The notes under the pieces were generated by a model. It ran no database searches and was not told where the DNA came from. It worked only from the letters and a program-made list of their open reading frames with translations. Positions 15,945 through 24,955 of a DNA stretch of 64,000 nucleotides are shown here, in pieces. Origin of the DNA: Acidobacteriota bacterium (GTDB lineage Bacteria; Acidobacteriota; Thermoanaerobaculia; Multivoradales; JBCCEF01); the NCBI GenBank assembly GCA_039030395.1, contig JBCCEF010000013.1:1-64000 (forward strand), given 5' to 3'. Both the position numbers and the translations under genes were made by a program. How positions within the stretch are numbered: the first letter of the stretch is position 1; every line of letters starts with the position of its first letter.

Positions 15945-16919
15945 CTATCCGGCGCTCGGCCGAAGTGTGACCGGCCGGAGGGCCGCCACTCGATCTTCAC
16001 CGCGCAGCAAGAGGTGGTAGGCAAACCGCTCCTGAGTCATGCGCAAGCCACAAGCATTGGACACTCCGTGCAACACCTTGAAAAGGGCCGGAAACACCGG
16101 ACCCTCGGCAAAGGGATCGATGACATAGACCGGATCTCCTTCGAATCGTCGGAGGTAGTCGACGAAATTCACCAGCGGCCGCGCCTCCTCCTCGGACACT
16201 CGCAGCCCGGCCATCAAGGAGCCGCTGATGGCGGACGTCCGAGCCCGTTCTTCGAGCCGGGCAATGGAGTTCCCCGCTTGTCTCCGGCCGAGCAGCGGCA
16301 AGCGAATGATCCAGTCGCGGTGATACGAAAAGTAGGCCGCCAGCCGTTCTCGTGACCAGCCCAACCCGGCCAACGACGTGCTGACGATCTCCACCAGGAT
16401 TCGCAGGCGACCGCCGGCGGTCAGCAGACCGGACCGCGGCGCCGCCATGAGACCGACCAACCGTTCACAGCAGGATGCCGCCGCGCGGCCGAAGAGTTCA
16501 CGGTAGGTGGCATCTTCCAACAACGGCCCACCGCCCAAGGACACGGCACTGGGCCGGTACTCGGTCCAGCGCAGGGTGAGATTTGGGTAGGGACTTTCGA
16601 CATCGTCTTCGAGATCGATGGCCGGGAGGCTCCGCCCCACGGCAGGGCCGGGGGTGTCGGTGCCTTTCCCGTCTTCTGCGAAGCGGGCGAAGCGGGCAGC
16701 GAGTTCGTGCCGCAAGGTGGGCACCTGCGGCGCTTCGGCATACCCCCTGAGTTTCAGGTGTTCCCCGCCCTTGGGATAGCGCAGAAACCACAGCCAACCG
16801 GCCTCCCCCATCGCCCTGCGCAAGGGAGCGATGACCTCGGCGATCACCGCGTCCAGCCGACCGCGAGCGTAAAGATTGGCGGTCAGGACGGGATCGGCAG
16901 AAGATCGGTTATCGGTCAC
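15945..16919 (-). CDS. stand-alone lantibiotic dehydratase C-terminal (SpaB_C / thiopeptide-type) protein
   Basis: A 324-residue protein resembling the SpaB_C domain (PF14028; TIGR03891 'thiopeptide-type bacteriocin biosynthesis domain'). The N-terminal hallmark W.WFLRYPKGGEHLKLRGY (about residues 42-60) matches the conserved W-x-F-x-RY...HL-x-LR. The C-terminal hallmark region reads LHGVSNACGLRMTQERFAYH. In full LanB enzymes this domain removes glutamate from glutamylated Ser/Thr; in thiopeptide pathways stand-alone relatives form the central pyridine. The glutamylation part (PF04738) is absent here and no gene for it is in the window. The GTG start has no clear ribosome-binding site. It is the first gene on the strand carrying both precursors, so it is likely their modifying enzyme. 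Confidence 0.75.
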   Translation of the reverse strand: MTDNRSSADPVLTANLYARGRLDAVIAEVIAPLRRAMGEAGWLWFLRYPKGGEHLKLRGYAEAPQVPTLRHELAARFARFAEDGKGTDTPGPAVGRSLPAIDLEDDVESPYPNLTLRWTEYRPSAVSLGGGPLLEDATYRELFGRAAASCCERLVGLMAAPRSGLLTAGGRLRILVEIVSTSLAGLGWSRERLAAYFSYHRDWIIRLPLLGRRQAGNSIARLEERARTSAISGSLMAGLRVSEEEARPLVNFVDYLRRFEGDPVYVIDPFAEGPVFPALFKVLHGVSNACGLRMTQERFAYHLLLRGEDRVAALRPVTLRPSAG

Positions 16920-17015
16920 GGGAGGCTACCCAATGGAGGCGGTCGGGAGATGTTATCCGGTGAGCCGTCGGCGAGACGTCCTCACGGCAGCTTCTTGTGA
17001 CCCATCCCGGAACCG

Positions 17016-17044
17016 GTGACCGGACCTCGGCGGCGCGGTAGACT
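17016..17044 (+). promoter_or_regulatory. candidate aspS promoter
   Basis: GTGACC (17016-17021), a 17-nt spacer and TAGACT (17039-17044) lie about 55 nt before the aspS ATG. Four of six bases match consensus in each box. Confidence 0.4.
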
Positions 17045-17099
17045 CGCGATTCTCGCCGCGCCCAGCGGCCGCATTGTCTATCACGGGGAATCAACGATC

Positions 17100-18875
17100 A
17101 TGCATAGCTACCGAACTCACACCTGCGGAGAATTGCGCCCGGCGAACGCCGGCGAGGAAGTTCGCCTTTCCGGCTGGCTGCATCGCGCTCGCAATCTGGG
17201 TCAGCTTCTGTTTCTCGACCTGCGCGATCACTACGGACTCACCCAGTGTGTCATCACCCCGGAGAGCCCGCACTACGCAGCGGCGGCGGATTTACACCAT
17301 GAATCGGTGATTCGCGCAACCGGCAAAGTGGTCGCACGGGAGAGCCCGAATCCCGAGCTGCCGACGGGACGAGTCGAGGTGATGGTCGACGATCTCGAAA
17401 TCCTGTCGGCAGCCGAGGTGGTACCGCTACAGGTGAGTGGCGCCCATACGGAGCCCGAGGACATCCGGCTGCGCTACCGCTTCCTCGACCTGCGGCGGGA
17501 GAAACTGCACCAGAACATTGTGTTGCGGTCACAGGTGGTCTCCGCCATCCGGCGGCGCATGACGGAGGCTGGCTTCCAGGAGATCCAGACCCCGATCCTG
17601 ACCGCCAGTTCGCCGGAGGGCGCGCGCGACTATTTGGTGCCCAGCCGACTGCATCCGGGACAGTTCTATGCCCTTCCCCAGGCACCGCAGCAGTTCAAAC
17701 AGCTCCTGATGGTGGCCGGTTTCGATCGTTATTTTCAGATCGCACCTTGCTTTCGCGACGAGGACGCCCGGGCGGATCGCTCGCCGGGCGAGTTCTACCA
17801 GCTCGACGTGGAGCTTTCCTTCGTCGATCAGGAGGATGTCTTCCAAGCCATCGAGCCGGTGATGGCCGGGCTCTTCGCGGAGTTTTCGGATTCTGCCGTA
17901 ACCCCTCCGCCCTTCCCGCGCATCCCCTACGCCGAAGCGATGCTCAAGTACGGCAGCGACAAGCCGGACCTGCGCAACCCGATCGAGATCTCGGACGTCA
18001 CGGAAGTCTTCCGCGGCTCCGAGGTGAAGATCTTCTCCGGCGCCATCGAGAACGGTGCCGTCGTTCGGGCGGTACCGGCGCCGGGGGCGGCGGACCGGTC
18101 GCGGAGCTGGTTCGACAAGCTCACCAAGTGGGCTAAGGAACTCGGCATGCCGGGACTGGCGTATGTCGCCTTCGTCGAAGAGGGTCTCAAGGGCAGCCTC
18201 TCCAAGGCCATCGATCCGGAGCTAGCGAGTCGCCTCCAGGAGACCTGCGGTGTCACCGTGGGCGACGCCCTCCTCTTTACCTGCGACCCACCGTCCCAGG
18301 CGGCGGCCTATGCCGGCGCCCTGCGCAAACGGATGGGCGAAGACCTGGAGCTGCTGGAGGCAGACGCCTACCGCTTCTGCTGGATTGTCGACTATCCGCT
18401 CTATGAGCGCGACGAGGAAACCGGCCGAATCGAATTCAGCCACAACCCGTTCTCCATGCCCCAGGGCGGGCTGGAGGCGTTGCAGACGGAGGACCCTCTG
18501 TCGATCCTGGCCTACCAGTACGACATTGTGTGCAACGGCGTGGAGCTGTCCTCCGGAGCGATCAGGAATCATCGGCCGGACATCATGCTCAAGGCCTTCG
18601 CGATCGCCGGCTACGGTGAGGACGAGGTGCGCGAGCGCTTCGGCGGCATGTTCAACGCCTTCCGCTACGGTGCGCCGCCGCACGGTGGTTTGGCCCCGGG
18701 AGTCGACCGCATCGTCATGCTCTTGGCCCGCGAGCCGAACATCCGCGAGGTCATCGCCTTCCCGATGAACCAGCAGGCACAAGATCTCCTGATGGGCGCC
18801 CCGGCCGCCATCAGGCCGGATCAACTGGCGGACGTCCACCTCGCCCTCGATCTGCCGGAAGGGGACGACGACTGA
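17100..18875 (+). CDS. aspS: aspartate--tRNA ligase
   Basis: A 591-residue class II aminoacyl-tRNA synthetase that charges tRNA(Asp). It has an N-terminal OB-fold anticodon domain ([22 protein letters not shown]), motif 2 ([19 protein letters not shown]), the bacterial GAD insertion (about residues 290-410) and motif 3 ([12 protein letters not shown]). The ATG at 17100 gives the usual bacterial start [12 protein letters not shown]; frames open further upstream would add an unconserved tail. The His in GWLHR corresponds to the position where His is linked to relaxed tRNA specificity (Asp and Asn) in some bacteria, so this may be a non-discriminating enzyme; a GatCAB search of the genome would decide. 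It is divergent from the RiPP genes and marks the edge of that cluster. Confidence 0.96.
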   Translation: MHSYRTHTCGELRPANAGEEVRLSGWLHRARNLGQLLFLDLRDHYGLTQCVITPESPHYAAAADLHHESVIRATGKVVARESPNPELPTGRVEVMVDDLEILSAAEVVPLQVSGAHTEPEDIRLRYRFLDLRREKLHQNIVLRSQVVSAIRRRMTEAGFQEIQTPILTASSPEGARDYLVPSRLHPGQFYALPQAPQQFKQLLMVAGFDRYFQIAPCFRDEDARADRSPGEFYQLDVELSFVDQEDVFQAIEPVMAGLFAEFSDSAVTPPPFPRIPYAEAMLKYGSDKPDLRNPIEISDVTEVFRGSEVKIFSGAIENGAVVRAVPAPGAADRSRSWFDKLTKWAKELGMPGLAYVAFVEEGLKGSLSKAIDPELASRLQETCGVTVGDALLFTCDPPSQAAAYAGALRKRMGEDLELLEADAYRFCWIVDYPLYERDEETGRIEFSHNPFSMPQGGLEALQTEDPLSILAYQYDIVCNGVELSSGAIRNHRPDIMLKAFAIAGYGEDEVRERFGGMFNAFRYGAPPHGGLAPGVDRIVMLLAREPNIREVIAFPMNQQAQDLLMGAPAAIRPDQLADVHLALDLPEGDDD

Positions 18876-18901
18876 GGTCCGCCACGGCCTCGAATTGTGG
18901 T

Positions 18902-18930
18902 TTGACCCTCTTCCGGCCCGTTGCTATTCT
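18902..18930 (+). promoter_or_regulatory. sigma70-type promoter of pspA
   Basis: TTGACC (18902-18907), a 17-nt spacer and TATTCT (18925-18930) lie about 80 nt before the pspA ATG. The match is good. No sigma54 -24/-12 pair was seen, unlike the enterobacterial psp operon. Confidence 0.6.
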
Positions 18931-19007
18931 GCGGCCACGGAATTCTCCAGCGGTTTCGGTCGTAAGTCCGTTCAGACCAGTGTCTTCGCTCGCAGAAAGG
19001 AGCCACG

Positions 19008-19772
19008 ATGCTCAATCGCATCGGTAACCTGATCCGGGGATTCTTCAGCCTCTTCATCTCCGGAATCGAGAAACAGAATCCCCGCGCCCTGATCGAGGCG
19101 GAGAAGGAAAATCTACGCCGCCAGATTTCCCGTTTCAACGAGAGTCTGGCGCAGCACGCGGCCTTCGTCGAGCGCCTGATGCGGCAGGTCAAGAACCTCG
19201 AGAAACGCGAGAACGAACTGGCCGCCAAGGCCGCCGCCAATCTCAAGGTCGGCAATCGTGACGCCGCCGGGCAGTACGCCCTCCAGTTGAAGACGGTGCG
19301 CGAGCAGCTGGAAGAGAACCGGGTCCAACTCGAAGCCTCGGACGAGACCTACAAGAAGCTGGTCAAGTCGCGCGATGTCTCCGTCAAAGAAGCGCGCGAG
19401 AAGATCGAGAGCCTGAAGCGCCTGCTGACGGAAACGGAGATGCTCGAAGCGCAGGCCGAGCTGCAGGAGATGGCGAAGGGCATGATCACCGAGATCGGTG
19501 GCTCCGGCGACACCCTGAACCGGGTGGACGAGTACCTGAAGGAGCGCCGGGATTTGGCCGCCGGGCGGGCGCGAGTGGCCTCTTCGAGCATCGACACCAG
19601 CGAGGTGGAGCTGCTGGAAGCCGAACAGAAGGCCCTCGCCGACCAGGCCCTGAACGAATTCGCCGCCGCCTACGGCATCGAAATGCCGGCGACCGAAGGC
19701 ACCGAGACGACCGAAGCCCCGGAGACGACCCCGCCGGCCAAGCAGATGGGGCCGGAGTTGACCGAAAGCTGA
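19008..19772 (+). CDS. pspA: PspA/IM30-family membrane-stress protein
   Basis: 254 residues, almost entirely coiled coil. The amphipathic N-terminal helix (MLNRIGNLIRGFFSLFISGIEKQNP) and the long heptad-rich hairpin match PF04012. PspA proteins bind damaged inner membranes, polymerise into ESCRT-III-like rods and stabilise the bilayer. The usual length is about 220-250; here a 35-residue Thr/Glu/Pro tail is added. An AAAGGAG ribosome-binding site precedes the ATG. No PspF, PspB or PspC gene is adjacent. Instead it lies 66 nt before a wall-anchored substrate-binding protein and near an AAA ATPase gene; AAA partners are also known for PspA in enterobacteria. The context suggests an envelope module distinct from the classical psp operon. 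Confidence 0.9.
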   Translation: MLNRIGNLIRGFFSLFISGIEKQNPRALIEAEKENLRRQISRFNESLAQHAAFVERLMRQVKNLEKRENELAAKAAANLKVGNRDAAGQYALQLKTVREQLEENRVQLEASDETYKKLVKSRDVSVKEAREKIESLKRLLTETEMLEAQAELQEMAKGMITEIGGSGDTLNRVDEYLKERRDLAAGRARVASSSIDTSEVELLEAEQKALADQALNEFAAAYGIEMPATEGTETTEAPETTPPAKQMGPELTES

Positions 19773-19837
19773 GCTAAAGCGCTGCCGCGGCGGGAAGCGG
19801 CCGAAGCGGCGCAGAATCGATACATCGGGAGGAACCC

Positions 19838-21556
19838 ATGGCAGACAACGTCGGACCCACCAAACTGGGCAAACTGGTCATCTTTTTGTTCGTGCTGGCC
19901 TTGCTCGGCGGCGCGATCTACTTCTTCTGGGACTTGATCGCTCCGGGCGGCCGGCAGGCCGGCGACATCGACCTCGATGAATTCAAGAAGTACGAGGCCC
20001 CGGACACTTCCGGCATCACCACCGTCAACGAATACGCCTACGTGGCGGCGGAAAAGCTGCCGCCGGTCCAGGGGGTCAGCAACTACCAGTGGGACGAGGC
20101 GGAGAAGATCGTCCATTTCCCGATCAATGTGTGGGTCGGCTGGCTGCCGATCGTCGCCGCCAACGGCGGCTTCCGGCCGAATGAAGAGAGCATCTTCTTC
20201 AAGGAGCATGGCTTCAAAGTCAATCTCAAACTGATCGACGACCCGGTGGTGGCGCGCGACGCCTTCGCCTCCGGGGAGAGCCACGTGCTGTGGGGCACCC
20301 TCGACATGATGGCGCTCTTCGCACCGGACCTGATGAAGGATTCCCGCACCGCACCGCGCATCGTGCAGCAGGTGGACTGGTCGAACGGCGGCGACGGCAT
20401 CGTGGTGCGCGACGGCATCCAGAGCGCCAAGGACTTGAAGGGCAAAACCATCGTCTACGCCCAGAACAGCCCGTCGCAGTATTTCTTGAACAACCTGCTG
20501 CTCAATGCCGGCATCCAGCCGTCGGAGGTGAACCACAAATTTACCGCCACCGCTTTCGAGGCGGCCGCGGCCTTCGTGTCGGACTCCTCCATCGACGCCT
20601 GCGTTTCCTGGGCACCGGACATTTACAACATTCCCGAGAACGTGCGGGGCACCCGCATTCTCACCACCACCGCGGAAGCCAACAAACTGATCGCCGATGT
20701 GTGGGCGGTCCGGGCGGACTTCGCCCAGGACCACCCGGAGATCGTGCAGGGTTTGGTCTCCGGCATCTTCCAGGGCATGGAGCGGTTGAAGGACGATACG
20801 TTCAAGGCCCAGGCCTTCCAGTGGATGAGCGATGGGTACGGCATGCCGGTGGACGAGGTGCAGGCGATGGAGGCGGACGCCCACTCGACCAACTTCGCAG
20901 AGAACAAGGCCTTCTTCTTGAACCAGAACGAGCCCGCCAACTTCGAGCGCACCTGGAAGAACATCACCTTCGTGTACCGCGAGTTGGGTTTGATCGGTAC
21001 GCCGGTGCGGTTCGACGAAGTGATGGACTTCTCGTACTTGAAGGCCCTCGATGCGGCCGGCACCTTCGCCCATCAGAAAGACGAATACCGCACCACCTTC
21101 GCCCCCACCAGCTACTCCAAGGTGCGGGCCGAGGCACCGATCCTCACCCAGACGATCCGAATCAACTTCTACCCCAACTCGGCGAACATCTACGAGCCGC
21201 AGCACGACGAGTTCGACAATCCCGTCGCCGGTACCCTCTACGACCCCAACGTCAACGCAACGCTGGAGAAGGTCGGCCGGTTGGCAGGCCAGTACGAGCG
21301 CGCCGTGGTCGCCATCGTCGGCCACACGGACGCGTCGATGAAGGGCTTGGGGGTGCGCTTCGAGGACGTGAAGACGCTGTCCGAGGATCGAGCGCGCTCC
21401 GTGCGGGACGCCCTGACCAAGGAGTTCGAATTCGATCCGGACAAGTTCGTGGTCGAAGGCCAGGGTTGGAATCAGCCGGCGGACTCGGCCGATCCCAACA
21501 ATCATGCCCTCAATCGGCGAGTGGAGATTTCGGTCTATCCGCCTGAGGCTCAGTGA
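19838..21556 (+). CDS. ABC substrate-binding protein (NMT1/SsuA-like) fused to an OmpA domain
   Basis: 572 residues. One membrane helix (about 14-36) follows a short cytoplasmic N-terminus. A nitrate/sulfonate/taurine-type binding domain comes next (about 90-400): WVGWLPIVAANGGF, the DLKGKTIVYAQNSPSQYFLNN motif typical of SsuA-like proteins, and CVSWAPD. The C-terminal 130 residues are OmpA-like (PF00691), with VVAIVGHTDASM, LSEDRARSVRDAL and LNRRVEISV, which in other proteins binds peptidoglycan. The fusion implies a solute sensor or receptor fixed between inner membrane and cell wall, not a free periplasmic receptor. The permease and ATPase that could work with it start 0.7 kb downstream. 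The last 7 nt overlap the convergent SET gene. Confidence 0.88.
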   Translation: MADNVGPTKLGKLVIFLFVLALLGGAIYFFWDLIAPGGRQAGDIDLDEFKKYEAPDTSGITTVNEYAYVAAEKLPPVQGVSNYQWDEAEKIVHFPINVWVGWLPIVAANGGFRPNEESIFFKEHGFKVNLKLIDDPVVARDAFASGESHVLWGTLDMMALFAPDLMKDSRTAPRIVQQVDWSNGGDGIVVRDGIQSAKDLKGKTIVYAQNSPSQYFLNNLLLNAGIQPSEVNHKFTATAFEAAAAFVSDSSIDACVSWAPDIYNIPENVRGTRILTTTAEANKLIADVWAVRADFAQDHPEIVQGLVSGIFQGMERLKDDTFKAQAFQWMSDGYGMPVDEVQAMEADAHSTNFAENKAFFLNQNEPANFERTWKNITFVYRELGLIGTPVRFDEVMDFSYLKALDAAGTFAHQKDEYRTTFAPTSYSKVRAEAPILTQTIRINFYPNSANIYEPQHDEFDNPVAGTLYDPNVNATLEKVGRLAGQYERAVVAIVGHTDASMKGLGVRFEDVKTLSEDRARSVRDALTKEFEFDPDKFVVEGQGWNQPADSADPNNHALNRRVEISVYPPEAQ

Positions 21557-22023
21557 GCCTCGGCGACGGCACCGGCGACCGCCGCTTCGAGTTGGCGGGC
21601 GATCACCGGCGTGCACAGGCCTCGATCGAGGGCCGCGCGCATCTGCTTCACCGTCAGGTCGAGGCCGCCGACGATATAGCCGAGGCACTCACGGTGGGAA
21701 CAGTTGCAGGTGAATTCGTGAGCCAGATGGGTTTCGGTACCGGGATAGAAGAACGTCACCTCGTCGCCGACCGACAGCGGCTTGAGAGCGACAAAGGCCA
21801 GGCGCTCCGGATCGAAGATCGAGGTCGGAGCGCAGGCGTGGTTGACGAAGTCCAGGAAGTGATTCTGTAGATGGGTGTGCTCGTCGACTTGGATGGTGCG
21901 GAGCGTGCGCTCCGCCGTCAGCTCGTCCGGCGAGCACGCAAAGATCACTCCACTGACGGCCACGTCCTGCTGGGTGACGACCTTGAAGTAGCCTTTGTCA
22001 TTGACGATTTGGACAGGATCCAT
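21550..22023 (-). CDS. SET-domain protein (putative protein-lysine methyltransferase)
   Basis: 157 residues. SET hallmarks are FVNHACAPTSIFD (the NHxCxP substrate/SAM motif), GDEVTFFYPGTE (the GEELTxDY region with catalytic Tyr) and a post-SET zinc motif CNCSHRECLG (CxCx4C), so all key parts of a compact SET methyltransferase are present. Such enzymes methylate protein lysines using SAM. Bacterial examples outside pathogens are sporadic and their targets mostly unknown. It is encoded on the opposite strand between the binding protein and the permease genes and is divergent from the latter. Residence inside the PspA/ABC/AAA locus may be functional or chance. Confidence 0.85.
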   Translation of the reverse strand: MDPVQIVNDKGYFKVVTQQDVAVSGVIFACSPDELTAERTLRTIQVDEHTHLQNHFLDFVNHACAPTSIFDPERLAFVALKPLSVGDEVTFFYPGTETHLAHEFTCNCSHRECLGYIVGGLDLTVKQMRAALDRGLCTPVIARQLEAAVAGAVAEAH

Positions 22024-22257
22024 AGGGGAAACTCCTCGCTAGGCGGCCGCGGCGCCGCGCTGGCCGGTGATCGAGCATCACGGTGGTTCGGCCATTCCGC
22101 TCGCGAACATGCTATTCAGCAAAAAGACGCATGTGCATACTAGCAAATCACTCTGGAAATTTCGATACGCATGCGGATCTGCGAATGCAAAGATGCCTGA
22201 CACCCCGGCCCGCAACGGCTCGGAATCCGCGTCAGCGGAGGAAGACAGGGGCCTTCG

Positions 22258-23115
22258 ATGAATAGAGACGCCGCAACGCCCGCCGATTCGCCGCTGGAGC
22301 CCCGGAACGGTGGCGGTTGGCTGAAGATCCGGGAAACCCTTCCCCGGTGGTTGGTGTGGCTCCTCGGCACTCTGCCCATTCTGGCCACGCTGGGAATTTG
22401 GTGGTTGATCACCGCCGGCGCAACGGCGGAATCGCGCATGATCTCGCCGGTCATCCTGCCCAGCCCCCTCGAAGTGCTGCGCTCGATTCCCTCGCTGTGG
22501 TTCGAGCGCGCTCTCACCCGCAATCTGTTCGTCTCCTTCGGGCGGGTGGTGGCGGGCTTCGCCGTGGCCGTGGCGGTGGTCTTCCCTCTCGGCCTGGCGA
22601 TGGGTGCTTTCACCAAAGTCAAGGCCACCTTTAACCCGCTGTCGGTGCTCGGCGCCTACCTGCCGATTCCGGCTCTGGTTCCCTTGACCCTGAGCCTGTT
22701 CGGCACCGGCGAGTCGCAGAAGATCATCTTCCTGGCGCTGGCCTTCGGCATCTACCTGCTGCCCTTGATCGTGCAGGCGGTGGACAAAGTCGACGACGTC
22801 TTTCTGAAGACCGCTTATACCCTCGGAGCCCGCAAGATGCAGGTGGTCTCAAAGGTCCTTTTGGGGGTCGCCTGGCAGGACATCTACCAGGCGCTCCGCC
22901 TCGGATTCGGCATTGGCTGGAGCTACATCATCCTGGCGGAGATGGTCGATATCGGCCGCGGTGTCGGCGGCATCATCATTGTCTCCCAGCGCCAGGGACC
23001 GCGGGAGCACATCTATTTGGTGCTCCTGATCATCGTCGCCGTCGCCTTCTTGACGGATCGCATCTGGGCCTTCATCGGGCAGAAGCTTTTCCCCTACCGG
23101 GAGGGCCACCGATGA
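22258..23115 (+). CDS. ABC transporter permease (nitrate/sulfonate/taurine type)
   Basis: 285 residues with about six membrane helices. The EAA loop DDVFLKTAYTLGARKMQVVSKVL is the docking site for the ATPase. It belongs to the SsuC/TauC/NrtB-like permeases (PF00528), which work as homodimers with an ATPase pair and a binding protein. The cytoplasmic N-terminus is about 30 residues. The stop overlaps the next ATG (ATGA). The 234-nt gap before it, shared with the divergent SET gene, is AT-rich and probably holds both promoters, but I see no convincing boxes. Confidence 0.92.
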   Translation: MNRDAATPADSPLEPRNGGGWLKIRETLPRWLVWLLGTLPILATLGIWWLITAGATAESRMISPVILPSPLEVLRSIPSLWFERALTRNLFVSFGRVVAGFAVAVAVVFPLGLAMGAFTKVKATFNPLSVLGAYLPIPALVPLTLSLFGTGESQKIIFLALAFGIYLLPLIVQAVDKVDDVFLKTAYTLGARKMQVVSKVLLGVAWQDIYQALRLGFGIGWSYIILAEMVDIGRGVGGIIIVSQRQGPREHIYLVLLIIVAVAFLTDRIWAFIGQKLFPYREGHR

Positions 23116-24080
23116 GCTGGTGGCGCCAGATGGCCCTTTGGAGGCGTGGTGAAGCCGCCGAACCGACGCCGACGGGCGAAGCCACCGTTCCTACGGAGCA
23201 GCCGACGGCCTCATCGCCGGTGGACGTACCGCCGGCCGGGCCGCCGCCGATCGTCGAGTTCAGCGGCGTCGAGAAGACCTTCGCCGCCGGCACCCCCAAG
23301 GCCTACACGGCGATCAAGGATGTGACTTTCCGGGTCGAGGACACCCCCGGCAAGGGCGAGTTCATCTCGCTGATCGGCCCGTCCGGCTCCGGCAAGTCGA
23401 CGGTGCTCAATCTGATCCAGGGCTTTCCGGATGTCTATCCGCCAACCCGAGGCGAGGTGCGGGTGCGCGGTCGCCGGGTCACCGGGCCGGGGCGCGACCG
23501 CGGCATGATCTTCCAGAAGTACAGCTCCTTTCCCCACCGCACGGTTTTGAGGAACGTCACCTTCGGGCTGGAGGTCAACCGCGAGGAGTTGTCCTCGAGC
23601 CGCTCGGAAATGGACGACCGAGCGATGGACCTGATCTCGCGAGTCGGCCTGGCCGGCCACGAGCACAAGTACCCGCACCAGCTTTCCGGAGGTCAGCAAC
23701 AGAGGGTTGCCATCGCCCGCTCGCTGGTGCTCCAGCCGCGCATTCTGCTGATGGATGAGCCCTTCTCTGCACTCGACGAGCCCACCCGCCACGAGATGCA
23801 GCGTCTGATCACCGAGCTGTGGCACGACGTGGAAGCCACCGTCTTCCTGGTCACCCATTCGATCTCCGAAGCGGTGTACTTGGGGGATCGCCTGTGGATT
23901 CTCACCCGGGCGCCGGGCACCATCGGCGCGGCCTTCGAGGAGATCCTGCCGCCGCGACGCGACGCCGACCCCCTCACGGAGCAGGAGACTCCTGTGTTCC
24001 AGAACGCCGTCCGGCAGGTGGCGGCGGCCTTCAGCCAGTTGGAGGCCGGCGCCCGCAGAGTGCGCGGGAGCGATTTCTGA
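23112..24080 (+). CDS. ABC transporter ATP-binding protein (SsuB/TauB-like)
   Basis: 322 residues. Walker A GPSGSGKST, Q-loop IFQKYSSFPHRTV, signature LSGGQQQR, Walker B RILLMDEPFSALDEPT and H-loop VTHSISEA are all intact, so it should hydrolyse ATP. It resembles SsuB/TauB/NrtD ATPases, but has an extra N-terminal stretch of about 45 Pro/Thr/Ala-rich residues and a C-terminal extension of about 60 residues. It is translationally coupled to the permease before it and the membrane coiled-coil gene after it (TGATG). Confidence 0.92.
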   Translation: MSWWRQMALWRRGEAAEPTPTGEATVPTEQPTASSPVDVPPAGPPPIVEFSGVEKTFAAGTPKAYTAIKDVTFRVEDTPGKGEFISLIGPSGSGKSTVLNLIQGFPDVYPPTRGEVRVRGRRVTGPGRDRGMIFQKYSSFPHRTVLRNVTFGLEVNREELSSSRSEMDDRAMDLISRVGLAGHEHKYPHQLSGGQQQRVAIARSLVLQPRILLMDEPFSALDEPTRHEMQRLITELWHDVEATVFLVTHSISEAVYLGDRLWILTRAPGTIGAAFEEILPPRRDADPLTEQETPVFQNAVRQVAAAFSQLEAGARRVRGSDF

Positions 24081-24955
24081 TGCCCGACAAGTCACTCGGT
24101 TTCGGGGACTACCTGAAAGCCGCCTTCTTTCGCAAAGTGAACGTGCCGCTCCTCGGCGCGGTGCCCTTGAACTTGATGCTGGTCGGCGTCTTCGGCGTAC
24201 TGGGTATCGCGAATCCGGGGTTCTGGCTGCTGGGCGCCGCCGTTGAACTCGGCCTGGTCACCGCCACCGCTGCGAGCGAACGCTTCCAGAAGGTTGTGCA
24301 GGGCGAGGCCCTCCAGGCCGCCCAGCAAAGGTTCGATCACAAGGTCCAGAAGTCCATCGTCCGCCTGTCTCCCGCGGGCCGCGAGCGCTACCGCCGTTTG
24401 CTCCAGGAATGCCGGCGAATTCTCGGCATCACCGAGGGCATCGGTCGCGACGATCTGGGCGGCAATCTCGCCGACATGAAGGCGCGCAACCTCAACCAGC
24501 TACTGGGAATCTTCCTGCGCCTGCTGGCGTCGCGCGAGTCCATCGTCCAGAACTTGAAGGATCTCGACCGCGACATCCTGGCCCTCGAGATCGCGGACCT
24601 CCAAGAGCGCCTGGCGAAAATCGGCGACGAAGCCGATCCGGCGCTCCGGCGCTCCCTCGAAGGTACCCTGGAGATCCAGCAGCGACGCCTCGAGAACCTC
24701 GAACGGGCGGACAAGAGTCTTCGGGTGATCGACTCGGAGCTGGCCCGCATCGAACAGCAGGTGGAGCTGATCCGCGAAGAATCGGCCGTCTCCGGCGGCC
24801 CCGGCGCCCTCTCCACCCGCCTCGATTCGGTGACCGCCACGATGACCGAGACCCACCGCTGGATGGATGAGAATCGCGACCTCCTCGGCCCCGCCGGCCA
24901 GGACGAGGACTTCGAGTTGCCCGCCCTACCGACCATCCTCGAGGAAGAGACGTGA
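24080..24955 (+). CDS. membrane-anchored coiled-coil protein of unknown function
   Basis: 291 residues. Two hydrophobic helices near the N-terminus (about residues 24-60) are followed by a long charged helical region (about 75-280) that reads as coiled coil. I do not recognise a family. The ATG at 24080 overlaps the stop of the ATPase gene; upstream in-frame extensions lie inside that gene and are rejected. The end overlaps the AAA gene start (GTGA). By position it may link the transporter in the membrane to the AAA ATPase, or act as a PspA-like scaffold; both are inference. Confidence 0.8.
   Translation: MPDKSLGFGDYLKAAFFRKVNVPLLGAVPLNLMLVGVFGVLGIANPGFWLLGAAVELGLVTATAASERFQKVVQGEALQAAQQRFDHKVQKSIVRLSPAGRERYRRLLQECRRILGITEGIGRDDLGGNLADMKARNLNQLLGIFLRLLASRESIVQNLKDLDRDILALEIADLQERLAKIGDEADPALRRSLEGTLEIQQRRLENLERADKSLRVIDSELARIEQQVELIREESAVSGGPGALSTRLDSVTATMTETHRWMDENRDLLGPAGQDEDFELPALPTILEEET

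Noticed and set aside
17016-17099. N-terminal extension of aspS
   Set aside because: The added residues are unconserved and include the promoter region; the ATG at 17100 gives the normal AspRS start.
19670-21688. 672-codon minus-strand frame opposite the binding protein-OmpA gene
   Set aside because: His/Val/Gly-rich antisense translation without domains; the plus strand encodes clear SBP and OmpA modules.
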